Shown in pieces: positions 7,209 to 14,104 of a stretch of 14,104 bases of DNA (position 1 is the first letter of the stretch; the number at the start of each line of letters is the position of its first letter). Source of the DNA: Planctomycetaceae bacterium (GTDB lineage Bacteria; Planctomycetota; Planctomycetia; Pirellulales; JAEUIK01); contig WGDQ01000898.1 of NCBI GenBank assembly GCA_015493185.1, positions 1-14,104 of the forward strand, given 5' to 3'. The notes under the pieces were generated by a model. It was given only the letters and a program-made list of their open reading frames with translations. It had not been told where the DNA came from and did not search any database. The position numbers and the translations under genes are program-made.

Positions 7209-8085
7209 GAACGCCGAGTGACAGCGCGGCAAACATTGCCAACAGCGCGGCCGAAGGCTCGGGAATGACGGGCGGAGTTGCAACGTCGAAGACCAACACG
7301 GCCTCGGCACCGGCGCCGGTGCCGCGGGCCAGATAGAGCCGCGAGCCATCGGCATTGAAGGCGAATCCGGTAGGAAAGTCGCTTGCTAGCAGATAGGGGC
7401 TGACGTCGGTTTGGCTGAGCACCTGAGCCGTAGCAACGTCGATTTCGAGCAGCGTATCGGTGGCATCACCGTAGGCGAAGAGCCGACCACTGACGGGATC
7501 GAAATCGGCCGCGGAAATGCGGCCCGTGTAGCCGATGAGCGACGAGGTGCTGAGGACATCGCCCGTTGCGGGGTCGACCTGCTGGAGCTGACCGCTGTCT
7601 TGCGTGAGCGTTAGCAGCGTGCCCGAGGGCGCGAAGGCGGCCGCACCGGCGTTGCCCGAACCGCTGAGCGATTGCACGAACGTGCCGCTCTGCGTGATCT
7701 CGCCGGCAACCGACTCGCCGAAGCTGGAAAAGAGAAATAGATTGTTCGTGGCCGGCTCGATGGCCAGCGCGTCGGCGCCTCGTAGCAGATTGGGCACCAC
7801 CGAGGCATCGAACGATTGCAGCACATTGCCGGTAGTGGGGTCGATGGCCACAACCAGATTGGTGGCGGCTGGCTGGCCGGTGGAATCGCTGAGCCATAGC
7901 CGGCCCGAGACATCGTCGAAGGCCATGCCGCCCACGGAATTGAAACCGAGCCCGCTGATATCAATCACGCCAGAAAGCGAGAGGTTCAACGGTGCGGCTC
8001 GTGCAATGCGCTGCTGCATGGCCGGCATGGCGACAAGCAACAGAAGCGCGCAGACCAGTTCCCTGTGGCCAGCGGGGCGCGGCAT
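7186..8085 (-). CDS. PEP-CTERM-anchored extracytoplasmic protein, beta-propeller-like
   Basis: A 299-residue protein with a signal peptide (residues 1-30, cleavage near ARA-AP). The body holds recurrent beta-strand units with phrases such as AIDPTTGNVLQSFD, VDPATGDVLSTSS and DPVSGRLFAYGD, resembling the strand repeats of YVTN/PQQ-type beta-propellers. The C-terminus is a complete PEP-CTERM signal: PEP at 275-277, a hydrophobic helix, then an Arg cluster TARRRR. Family knowledge: exosortases process such tails during export, often in exopolysaccharide-producing Gram-negatives; no exosortase gene is in this window. Its specific role is unknown; a surface or matrix protein is an inference. ATG 8085 follows a purine-rich GAAGGGAAAG about 7 bases upstream. 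The stop codon lies inside the last codons of the converging peptidase gene. Confidence 0.85.
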   Translation of the reverse strand: MPRPAGHRELVCALLLLVAMPAMQQRIARAAPLNLSLSGVIDISGLGFNSVGGMAFDDVSGRLWLSDSTGQPAATNLVVAIDPTTGNVLQSFDASVVPNLLRGADALAIEPATNNLFLFSSFGESVAGEITQSGTFVQSLSGSGNAGAAAFAPSGTLLTLTQDSGQLQQVDPATGDVLSTSSLIGYTGRISAADFDPVSGRLFAYGDATDTLLEIDVATAQVLSQTDVSPYLLASDFPTGFAFNADGSRLYLARGTGAGAEAVLVFDVATPPVIPEPSAALLAMFAALSLGVLTARRRR

Positions 8086-8852
8086 GGTGGCTTTCCCTTC
8101 GTGTCGTATCAGTGTGTGCTGTGCCCCATGGACGTGATCTGCGTCCGAAGGGAGCAGGTGCTCAATAAAGCGGCCTTTCTAATCGAAGCTGTTTTTCGCG
8201 CGAGCAGACCCAGCCGGCCGAACGATGCTGCGGCTCGATGCGCGGCGATCGTTGAGCGGCGGGCATGATCCGCCAGCCGTTGCTTGCGGCACACCATAAC
8301 GCTTCGGAACGCACAATTCCAGAAAAAAACACCAACCGCGGCAACGCCACCGGGGCGTGCGGTATCGGCTTGAAACCGCAGAGGCGATCGAAGGTCTGCC
8401 GGAAACGGGATCGGGGCGAAATACGCTCTGTTTACCGGCAAACCGTACGGCGCTTCACAACGATCGTCGTACGCCCGCCGCACAGACAGCCACAGGCACT
8501 GCTCAGCCGGCCCCCGGCGTAACAACGCATGCCCTGCCCCACCGGCCGGCGGCAAAACGACGGCTCGCGCATGGAACGAAGGTAGGAGCCGGTGCGCCGT
8601 GTTCCCACGCTGGCACGGCAACGTGATGGCGGACGCCGGACGAAGGGCAAGAATGCAGAGAACGTTAAGGAAAGAAGGGAAGACGAATTACCCGCTTACC
8701 CGCTGGCAGAAGGGAGCAAAGGGGCTGGCGTGTGGCCACAAATGGGGACTGCCGCGCACAGGAGCGCAAACGGTTGTTCCCGCCGCATGGACAAGACGAA
8801 CACCACACAAGGTGAAGCAGGCGGCTGGGTGCGACAGCCAGCAACGGGAAGG
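8086..8852. other. 767-base gap without a convincing gene
   Basis: All open frames here have mixed third-position bases and no recognisable protein features. The gap holds the presumed promoter of the PEP-CTERM gene (no clear hexamers seen), a terminator-like hairpin on the minus strand (8324-8354), 7-base arms GCCGGCC (8507-8513 region) and GGCCGGC (about 8545-8551), and a small GGCTG/CAGCC hairpin (8823-8839) just past the stop of the lipoprotein gene. The last of these could help end that transcript but has no U-tract. Confidence 0.35.
8324..8354 (-). terminator. Candidate Rho-independent terminator
   Basis: Read on the minus strand, a GC-rich hairpin (CCG and TGGC pairing with GCCG and CGG around a GTT loop, one bulge; 8337-8354) is followed after six bases by seven T (8330-8324). 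It lies about 500 bases past the stop of the PilP-like lipoprotein gene, so it would close a long 3' untranslated region or an unrecognised small transcript. Confidence 0.3.
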
Positions 8853-9815
8853 TTAATCGTCAGCCTCGAGAACCGGTGCGGTTTCGCCGGAAGCGGTGTC
8901 GGGGGCGTGGCCGATATCGCCACCATCGGCATTGAGCTTGTCGTGCTGGGGAGCTGTGAGGTCGCCCGCTTCGTCGCCGAGCAGTTCTTCAATCAAGAGG
9001 GCGTCAGGGGGTGTGAACTGTTGGAGATCATCGATCGGTTCGGTGGCATCGGCGTTTTCGTTGTCCTCATTTCTGGTGCGATCAGCCGCCGCGCTGGCCG
9101 AACGCCCCCGACCGCCGCGCTGGCCAGGGGCGCCGTCCGAGTCGGACAAAGAACTTGATCCGGCGGGGTCGATCAGGCCATCCCAAAGGGAGATGGTCCA
9201 ACGGCGCGAACCGCGCTGGAATGTCGCCTCGGGCGGCCGGATCTCGAGCACCCGAACGCCGCGATGCGTCTCGCCCACAGCGAGTGCGGCAACCTCATCG
9301 TCGATCTCCACGAGCGCCCGCAACCCGTCGACCTGCACGAAACCTTTGAGGCGAATACTGCCGGCACGCCGGCGCACGGCGCGGGCCAGTTCGGGATGAA
9401 CGCCGTCAGGAGGCACGAACAGCTCGCGTCGGTCGGGATACGGCGGCACAAACCGTTCGCCACGGTCGGCAGAGGGCGCGGCAACCGCGCCGTTTGGCAA
9501 ACCGGCATCGGCAGCGCTCTGTGTGTCGCCAGATTTCGACTGACCGGCAACGGCTGTAAGGCCTGTTGGATGAGCAGCGTCGGACGCCCTTGGCCGAGAT
9601 TGCGAGCCGCCCTCAGTACGGATGTCGGCAGATGCCGGTGGGCTTTCGGCAATCGGTGGCAACGGCGGTACCGATGTGTCGGCCGAGTTGTTCGATTGGG
9701 CCGCCGCGATGGCCCGTTGCATCTGGAGTTCGTGCGGCCGGCCTGATACTTCGGGCGACGTGGTGTTGTTGCACCCGACGACGACCAATGCAATCAGGAC
9801 GCACGCCGCGCGCAT
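8853..9815 (-). CDS. PilP/GspC-like lipoprotein of a type IV pilus or type II secretion apparatus
   Basis: A 320-residue protein. The N-terminus MRAACVLIALVVVGC is a short lipoprotein signal with lipobox VVGC and lipidated C15. A Pro/Ala/Ser-rich linker (about 20-115) leads to a compact beta domain at 152-212 (IRLKGFVQVDGLRALVEID, then VAALAVGETHRGVRVLEI and RRWTISL), matching the pattern of the PilP/GspC homology region: a strand, a GP/DG-AL turn, a VGxxxxGxxV turn and a closing W-x-L strand. An acidic, disordered tail follows. Family knowledge: PilP bridges the inner-membrane PilN-PilO pair to the N-domains of secretin PilQ. The match is by pattern only, so the function is probable rather than certain. 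ATG 9815 is chosen for the lipoprotein signal; the frame extends up to 9968, but those residues spoil the signal. No strong Shine-Dalgarno sequence is seen. A secretin lies upstream on the same strand. Confidence 0.68.
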   Translation of the reverse strand: MRAACVLIALVVVGCNNTTSPEVSGRPHELQMQRAIAAAQSNNSADTSVPPLPPIAESPPASADIRTEGGSQSRPRASDAAHPTGLTAVAGQSKSGDTQSAADAGLPNGAVAAPSADRGERFVPPYPDRRELFVPPDGVHPELARAVRRRAGSIRLKGFVQVDGLRALVEIDDEVAALAVGETHRGVRVLEIRPPEATFQRGSRRWTISLWDGLIDPAGSSSLSDSDGAPGQRGGRGRSASAAADRTRNEDNENADATEPIDDLQQFTPPDALLIEELLGDEAGDLTAPQHDKLNADGGDIGHAPDTASGETAPVLEADD

Positions 9816-10554
9816 CGCGCTGCGCGAGGTCGTTCGGCAAAACGCTGGCCGAGCAAAACGCCGTGCGGCAAGCCGGCCGGAACCGCTCGAATGGGTGTCG
9901 TCGATGTGGTGAACCATCTGGATCACAATTCCGATCGCTGTGCGATGGTCGAGGGGACAAAGAATCAAGATGGCGTGCGAATCTGCGCGACGGGCGCCAG
10001 CACCACGCGGCGCCGCACCACCTGAGTTGCTACCATGCTGGAGCTGTTTTCACTGTAAAAGCGTAGCTCGCCGCTTTGGCAGGTTGGCCGCTGCTGCGAG
10101 AAGTGCCGTGAGGCGGCCTCGTGATCGAACGCCAAGGCCACGGTCACGCGGCAGCAGGGCCTCAAGACCGAGATAACCCGTTTTTTCCGAACCGATGTCG
10201 TGTGTTGGCGGCGCGAACCGGTCGCGCGGAAGAAACGGGATGCGCTACCAAGCCACAGTGCGCCGCGGCAGACGGCGTGGCATGGTGGCGGCGGGCTTTA
10301 CAGGCCGGCACGGCTTGCCCGGGCGCGGCTGCACGACGTCGGCAACCTTGTAACGACCCGGCTTTGCGCCGAGAGGGCCCGATGGGGGTTCGATTCTGTG
10401 GTGGCGTGATTCTGTGTCGCGGTGCGGCTGCGAACTTCACGGAACTTCGTGGGCAGAAAGCGCGCGACGTGCTTGTTCCGGGACCGCGGCATCGGCAGAT
10501 ACGCGGATACATTGTTGCCCGGTGCGGTGTTGGCAATTAGCGTGGAAGCTGTGG

Positions 10555-10579
10555 TGTGACGAGCGCGATGTGACGAGCG
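10555..10579 (+). repeat. Tandem 11-base direct repeat
   Basis: TGTGACGAGCG occurs at 10555-10565 and again at 10569-10579, separated by CGA, a period of 14 bases. It lies about 218 bases before the coiled-coil gene. Tandem direct repeats upstream of a gene can be binding sites for a regulator that binds head to tail, but a chance local duplication is equally possible. Confidence 0.6.
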
Positions 10580-10666
10580 TTTTGCTGAGAAGGGGTCTTC
10601 AGAATCCGAGTCCGGCTTCGATCGCGAGCAAGCCGACCGTCTGGTCGTCGGTCTGCATCGACCAGT

Positions 10667-10706
10667 CCAAGGAGGATTCGCCTGATTCACCCTCCTTCCT
10701 CCTTGG
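10667..10706. repeat. Perfect 10-base inverted repeat upstream of the coiled-coil gene
   Basis: CCAAGGAGGA (10667-10676) and TCCTCCTTGG (10697-10706) are perfect arms around a 20-base loop, about 90 bases before the start codon at 10797. There is no T-run after it. In the plus-strand RNA the left arm contains AGGAGG and the right arm CCTCCTT, that is, a Shine-Dalgarno and an anti-Shine-Dalgarno-like sequence facing each other. It may be an operator or a leader hairpin. Confidence 0.65.
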
Positions 10707-10796
10707 TACGATTCGCCTGCTCACCATCTCGGGCCTGGAAAGCGATTTCGAAGACACCTTCCGAGCCCATTTGCCCGCCGAACGAGGACTTGCATC

Positions 10797-11366
10797 ATGA
10801 TCTTGCGCCGCTTTGGTTTGCCTGCTGTGGCAATCGCAATATGGAGCACGGTGGCCTGGTTGCCGTTGGGTCCGGTCCGCGCAGCGCCGCGTGAAAAGGT
10901 GGCGACGGCGCAATCGTCGGCTGCGGAACACCAGCGCGCTCAGATTGCCGCGGCAAAACGCGATTTGGAGTTGGCCCAGCTTCGCCTCGAGCGCTTTCGG
11001 CGCTACGAGTATCCGCTGGAGATTCGCCGATTGGAAAGCGCGATCCGCATCGCCAAGGCCGAACTCGACATGTTTGAGCGTCAGGTGCGGGAATATGAAC
11101 GGTTCACCAAGTTCAAGGATTCGTCGCCGCTGTTCACTTCGCTCGAGTACGCACGCATCAACCGCCTGAAGGCGGAGACGACTCTGCGAGACTTGCGTGA
11201 GGAGAAACGACTGGTGGAAAACAATCGCCGGCGTCAGGAGCGATTGCTGCGTCTGGAAGTCGAGGCGGCCGAGCAAAGGCTCGACTCGCTGATTCAGCCG
11301 GTCGAGATGCGCACGAAGCCACGCGACAGGTCGCACTCCCGATTCACGAAGCGGTGGGGCCGCTAG
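10797..11366 (+). CDS. Small exported coiled-coil hairpin protein, HlyD-hairpin-like
   Basis: A 189-residue protein. The signal peptide spans residues 1-30 (MILRR, hydrophobic core, cleavage near VRAA-PRE). The mature part is almost entirely helical and charged: helix one about 42-102 (QLRLERFRRY, then EIRRLESAIRIAKAEL), a break at 105-112 (KFKDSSPL) and helix two 113-168, ending in a basic tail. Two long antiparallel helices resemble the alpha-hairpin of HlyD-type membrane fusion proteins, but no lipoyl or barrel domain is present, so this is a shape resemblance only. ATG 10797 is supported by GAGGA with an 8-base spacer and by the signal peptide. It sits on the opposite strand between a secretin and a PilP-like lipoprotein; a periplasmic role with them is possible but unproven. 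A longer opposite-strand frame over it is a shadow. Confidence 0.82.
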   Translation: MILRRFGLPAVAIAIWSTVAWLPLGPVRAAPREKVATAQSSAAEHQRAQIAAAKRDLELAQLRLERFRRYEYPLEIRRLESAIRIAKAELDMFERQVREYERFTKFKDSSPLFTSLEYARINRLKAETTLRDLREEKRLVENNRRRQERLLRLEVEAAEQRLDSLIQPVEMRTKPRDRSHSRFTKRWGR

Positions 11367-11371
11367 AGAGC

Positions 11372-11396
11372 CGTTCGGGCGGCCAACCGCCGAACG
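11372..11396. terminator. Candidate bidirectional terminator hairpin
   Basis: CGTTCGGGCGG (11372-11382), loop CCAA, CCGCCGAACG (11387-11396): ten base pairs with one bulged G. It starts 6 bases after the coiled-coil gene's TAG and lies between that gene and the converging secretin stop at 11479. There is no T-run, so termination would rely on the hairpin itself or on other factors. Confidence 0.45.
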
Positions 11397-11478
11397 ATGC
11401 GAAGCGGCCAATCGTTGTGGTGAACCAAGACTGCAAGGCGGAACGAGAACGGTAGCGATCCGACCGGGGGACGAAGCC

Positions 11479-14104
11479 TCAGCGCCGGAACATGCGGTTG
11501 AGAAACTCGTTTCGCGTTGTGCCGGTGGCGGCCTTGCCGGGCGTGTGTGGCGAGGCCGGCGGCGGGGCGACTGCTTCAGATTCAGACGCTGCCGAGGGGG
11601 GGCCGAAACCCGACGGCTGCCGGAATGCGGTAACGCCCGGCGGATTTGTTGCGGCGCGCGGGGAACCCACCGGCGAAGCGTCGAAAGCAGGCTGCGTTTG
11701 CATCGGACGGGTTGGCACCGGACGATCTGGCCCTTGCTGAGTTGGCATCCGACGGCTTGGCCTCGCACGGGTCGGCGGCGCAGGTCCCGTTATCGGACGG
11801 CCTGGCCCCATGCGGGACACGGCAGGTAGGCGGGCCGTTCGGCTTGGCCGGCGATCGCCTGGCATGGTGTGATGCTGCGATGCGCGGGGGATGGAATCGT
11901 GCCCTCTCTCAAGCCAGCGATTGGGCGGAAAAGCTCTGTCTTGCATTGCCGGCACGAAGGCCGTGCGGGGTTGTGAAGCCGGCTGTTGCGAAACGTGTGG
12001 CCGTGCCGGCCGACTGCCGGGGGCGGTTTCTGGCGCCGCAGACGAGGCGGACGGAACGGATGGCAACGCCGGTGGTGCGGCAGGTGGTCCCACGGCCGAT
12101 TCTTCGTGCACAGCACCCGCGGCAGAAGCGTCCGGCAGCGCCGAGGCAGGTCGCAACAGAGGCGAACGGACGGGCGCCTTGCTGGCCGAGCGACGAGGAT
12201 TGCCGGACGGGGGCACCGCCGTTTCGCGACCAATGGGCCCCGTGGGCACTGCAGGTCGTATCGGCGCCGCGGGCCGCGGATCGACTGCGTTTGGAGCGGG
12301 GTTTTCGGGCCCAACGCCGGCGGGGGCGTCGATCGTTTCGGCCGGGGGCAGCGGATGGTCGATCGTTTCAGACTCGATGATTACCTCGCCTTCGTCGACG
12401 GGCGGCAGCGGATCGCATTGGTAGGGCCCGACGCTGGCCGCTGGAATTCGATCGAGCAACACATTGGAAACGTCGTTGGCGTGCATCTCACGAGCCGTGC
12501 CCGAGCAAACCACGCCCACGATTTCAGGACGCAAAAACACGACAAGCTCGCTTTCGCGCGTTTGCAGTTCGCGGCCACGAAACAGGGCCCCCAAATGAAA
12601 GGTGCGAATATCTTTCAGAAAGGGAATGCCGTCGCGGTTGCGAATGTCTTGCCGGGTGCGTAGGCCGCCGATGACGAGCGTTTGTCCGTTGGCCACGCGC
12701 ACCACGGTGTTGGCCTCGCGCTTGTCGATGATCGGCTGCGGGTTGTCGCCCGGGGTGAAACCGGTAAGGCGACTGAAGCTGGGGGTCACCTGCATTTCGA
12801 TCGTGCCATCGTCGGCAATGCGTGGTGTGACTTCGAGCTTCACCCCCGCCTCACGAAAGGCCGTGGTGCCGATGTTCCCACCGGCCGAGGTCTGCGTGAG
12901 CTGCTGATACGGAATTTCCTCGACGATCGACATGAGGGCTTTTTCGTTCTCGACCACCGTAACGCTGGGATCGGCAAGCAGGCGCGAATACTTCGATTGG
13001 TGCAGCGCCCGAACAACGGTGTTGAGATCGAAATGTCGGCTGATGTTGAAGAAGGTGAAGGCCCCGTCCGGGTTGCCCGGCAGAGGAGCGGCCTTGAGCA
13101 GCGTGTCGGCACTGAAGATCGATTGCGGATTGCCGTCGCCATCGTAGCGCCCCTTGACGTCGCTGCTCCAGTTGATGCCGAGGTTTTCGATGTCTTCCAG
13201 GTCGATATCGTAGATGAGCGAAACGATGCGGACCTGTCGACGCGGCACGTCGAGGCGTTGGACCGTGCGACGGATATTATCGAGCCGCTCGGGATAGTCG
13301 GTAACGACGATCAGGTCTTCGCCTTCGACGACCGAGGCCTTGCCGTCTTCGCTCAACAGCGACTTGACGGCGGCTTCGAGCGCCGTGGGCACCACGTATT
13401 GGGGCCGCAGTTCGAGCACTTCGAGTGGTTGCGGGCCGGTTGAAGTGGACTGGGCAACCTGCCGGGCGGCGATGCGGTTCACATCTTCAACAAAGCGGCG
13501 AATGCGGGCCACACGGTCGGGATAGTCGACGACCAACAGGCTGCGTGCGGCCTCGATGGCTTCGACCTTGCCCTTGGGCGAGGTGAGCAACCGCGCGCCT
13601 TCGAGCAATTCGGCCGGCTCGCCCCGCTCGACACGGATAACCGCGCTTTCGAACAAGGGGTTGAAGTCGCCCAGCTTTTCGAGCGGCAGCACGACGAGCG
13701 TGCGTCCGACCGGCCGGTAGCTGTAACCGTTGCTCAGCAGAACGGCGTCGAGAATTTCACCCAGCGGGGCGGCGACGAAGGAACCGCTAACGCTGCCCTC
13801 GACATCGTCGCTGACAACCAGACTGACATCCCACTGCTGACCGATGGCCAGCAACGCCTCGCCCAACGAAACGTCGCGAAGTGTCAGATCGCCGCGACGT
13901 TGGAGAGCCTGTTTCAGGGTCGGATCGATCGCTCCATCCGCCGCGGTGGCGGCTGTTGCCGAGACAGTTGAACCCTTGGCGGCAAGACGGGTGGCGGCAC
14001 CTGTGGCAGCAGCACCCGAAGCACGGGCAGAGGAACCGGCAGAAGGCGAGGTGGGGGCCATCGAGGAGGGCGACGCCGTTTGCGACGAAGCCGCAGTGGA
14101 AGAA
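11479..14104 (-). CDS. Type IV pilus / type II secretion secretin with long C-terminal extension (N-terminus outside window)
   Basis: At least 874 residues are visible; the open frame and its Ser/Ala-rich composition continue to the window edge, so the ATG at 14061 is internal and the signal peptide lies beyond. Counting from that ATG: a secretin/TonB short N-terminal (N0) domain at 58-127, two N1-type domains at 135-195 and 212-272 (each ending DYP-[DE]R), and the channel core at 275-517. The core carries EEIPYQ (381-386), AGVKLEVTPRIADDGTIEM (405-423, close to PilQ's SLEVTPQI) and the closing secretin signature GIPFLKDIRTFHLGALFR (478-495). Such proteins form 12-15-mer outer-membrane channels. 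About 340 further residues rich in Pro, Ala and Arg follow, ending FLNRMFRR, far longer than a normal S-domain. PilQ versus GspD is not decided; the PilP-like neighbour favours a pilus type. Confidence 0.92.
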   Translation of the reverse strand, partial: SSTAASSQTASPSSMAPTSPSAGSSARASGAAATGAATRLAAKGSTVSATAATAADGAIDPTLKQALQRRGDLTLRDVSLGEALLAIGQQWDVSLVVSDDVEGSVSGSFVAAPLGEILDAVLLSNGYSYRPVGRTLVVLPLEKLGDFNPLFESAVIRVERGEPAELLEGARLLTSPKGKVEAIEAARSLLVVDYPDRVARIRRFVEDVNRIAARQVAQSTSTGPQPLEVLELRPQYVVPTALEAAVKSLLSEDGKASVVEGEDLIVVTDYPERLDNIRRTVQRLDVPRRQVRIVSLIYDIDLEDIENLGINWSSDVKGRYDGDGNPQSIFSADTLLKAAPLPGNPDGAFTFFNISRHFDLNTVVRALHQSKYSRLLADPSVTVVENEKALMSIVEEIPYQQLTQTSAGGNIGTTAFREAGVKLEVTPRIADDGTIEMQVTPSFSRLTGFTPGDNPQPIIDKREANTVVRVANGQTLVIGGLRTRQDIRNRDGIPFLKDIRTFHLGALFRGRELQTRESELVVFLRPEIVGVVCSGTAREMHANDVSNVLLDRIPAASVGPYQCDPLPPVDEGEVIIESETIDHPLPPAETIDAPAGVGPENPAPNAVDPRPAAPIRPAVPTGPIGRETAVPPSGNPRRSASKAPVRSPLLRPASALPDASAAGAVHEESAVGPPAAPPALPSVPSASSAAPETAPGSRPARPHVSQQPASQPRTAFVPAMQDRAFPPNRWLERGHDSIPRASQHHTMPGDRRPSRTARLPAVSRMGPGRPITGPAPPTRARPSRRMPTQQGPDRPVPTRPMQTQPAFDASPVGSPRAATNPPGVTAFRQPSGFGPPSAASESEAVAPPPASPHTPGKAATGTTRNEFLNRMFRR

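Larger units (their letters stand above)
9816..10796. other. 981-base divergent gap with direct and inverted repeats
   Basis: This separates the lipoprotein gene (minus) from the coiled-coil gene (plus). Open frames occur on both strands but none shows a family, signal peptide or consistent codon use. Repeats seen are a tandem 11-base direct repeat (10555-10579), a 9-base direct repeat GATTCTGTG (10392-10400 and 10408-10416), GGCCGC/GCGGCC arms (10086-10118) and a perfect 10-base inverted repeat (10667-10706). A six-T run at 10181-10186 follows a weak CGGTC/GACCG stem (10141-10170) on the plus strand. No convincing sigma-70 or sigma-54 promoter was found. Confidence 0.4.

Noticed and set aside
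8128..8268. A 46-codon plus-strand frame beginning MDVICVRREQ
   Set aside because: There is no ribosome binding site, third-position GC is clearly lower than in the real genes, and no family is recognised.
8601..8625. TGGCACG at about 8611 as a sigma-54 promoter element
   Set aside because: The required GC-containing -12 element is not found at the right distance.
8592..9158. A 188-codon plus-strand frame overlapping the lipoprotein 3' end
   Set aside because: Its second half is the antisense of the acidic lipoprotein tail and the first half is gap sequence without coding character.
9965..10165. A 66-codon minus-strand frame just upstream of the lipoprotein gene, with a somewhat protein-like second half
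   Set aside because: It has no ATG or clear ribosome binding site, no recognisable family, and its open frame extends upstream into non-protein-like sequence; it could be a gene remnant but this cannot be supported.
10380..10420. GGTTCGATTC as a tRNA T-loop
   Set aside because: No acceptor, D-arm or anticodon stem can be drawn around it; it lies next to a 9-base direct repeat instead.
10599..11768. A 389-codon minus-strand frame over the coiled-coil gene
   Set aside because: Its product is Arg/Pro/Gln low-complexity, it overlaps the secretin's 3' end on the same strand in another frame, and the plus-strand gene has a signal peptide, ribosome binding site and coherent coiled coil.
14061..14063. 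ATG at 14061 as the secretin start codon
   Set aside because: No signal peptide follows, the frame stays open to the window edge with the same Ser/Ala-rich composition, and no ribosome binding site precedes it.
1..14104. CRISPR arrays, insertion sequences, integrase sites, tRNA and rRNA genes
   Set aside because: I looked for regularly spaced repeats, transposase-like frames with terminal repeats, and T-loop consensus on both strands by eye and found none.

Overview
The window reads as high-GC chromosomal DNA from a Gram-negative-type bacterium, most likely a planctomycete (Pirellulales-like). This assignment is an inference. It rests on a protein with a PEP-CTERM sorting tail, a TMTC-like membrane protein with TPR repeats, a lipoprotein and a secretin with long Pro/Ala-rich disordered parts, loosely packed mostly single-gene units, and wide gaps between genes. 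I see no insertion sequence, prophage, CRISPR array, tRNA or rRNA.

Layout. At 2-61 lies the last 19 codons of a plus-strand gene. An HD-domain phosphohydrolase of the SAMHD1/YwfO (COG1078) type follows on the minus strand (255-1661). It is divergent from a 706-residue membrane protein with a GT-C/TMTC-like N-terminal half and TPRs at the C-terminus (1799-3919). A ribosomal protein L33 gene of only 58 codons sits at 4171-4347 on the minus strand, with a textbook Shine-Dalgarno sequence and a TATAAT box. A 629-base gap follows that is unusually rich in hairpins and holds a terminator-like element on the plus strand; it may encode a small RNA. An exported S9A prolyl oligopeptidase (4977-7208) ends tail to tail with a 23-base overlap against an exported PEP-CTERM beta-propeller-like protein (7186-8085, minus).

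The right half looks like part of a type IV pilus or type II secretion apparatus. A secretin (11479 to the right edge, minus, N-terminus outside the window) carries a roughly 340-residue Pro-rich C-terminal extension. Further along on the same strand is a lipoprotein with a PilP/GspC-like domain (8853-9815). Between them, on the opposite strand, is a small exported coiled-coil hairpin protein (10797-11366). Its 981-base upstream region contains a tandem 11-base direct repeat, a 9-base direct repeat and a perfect 10-base inverted repeat.

Possible joint working: PilP-type lipoproteins dock on the N-domains of the cognate secretin, so those two genes probably serve one envelope channel. The coiled-coil protein may be a third periplasmic component, or may be unrelated. 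The genes on the left half share no evident pathway.
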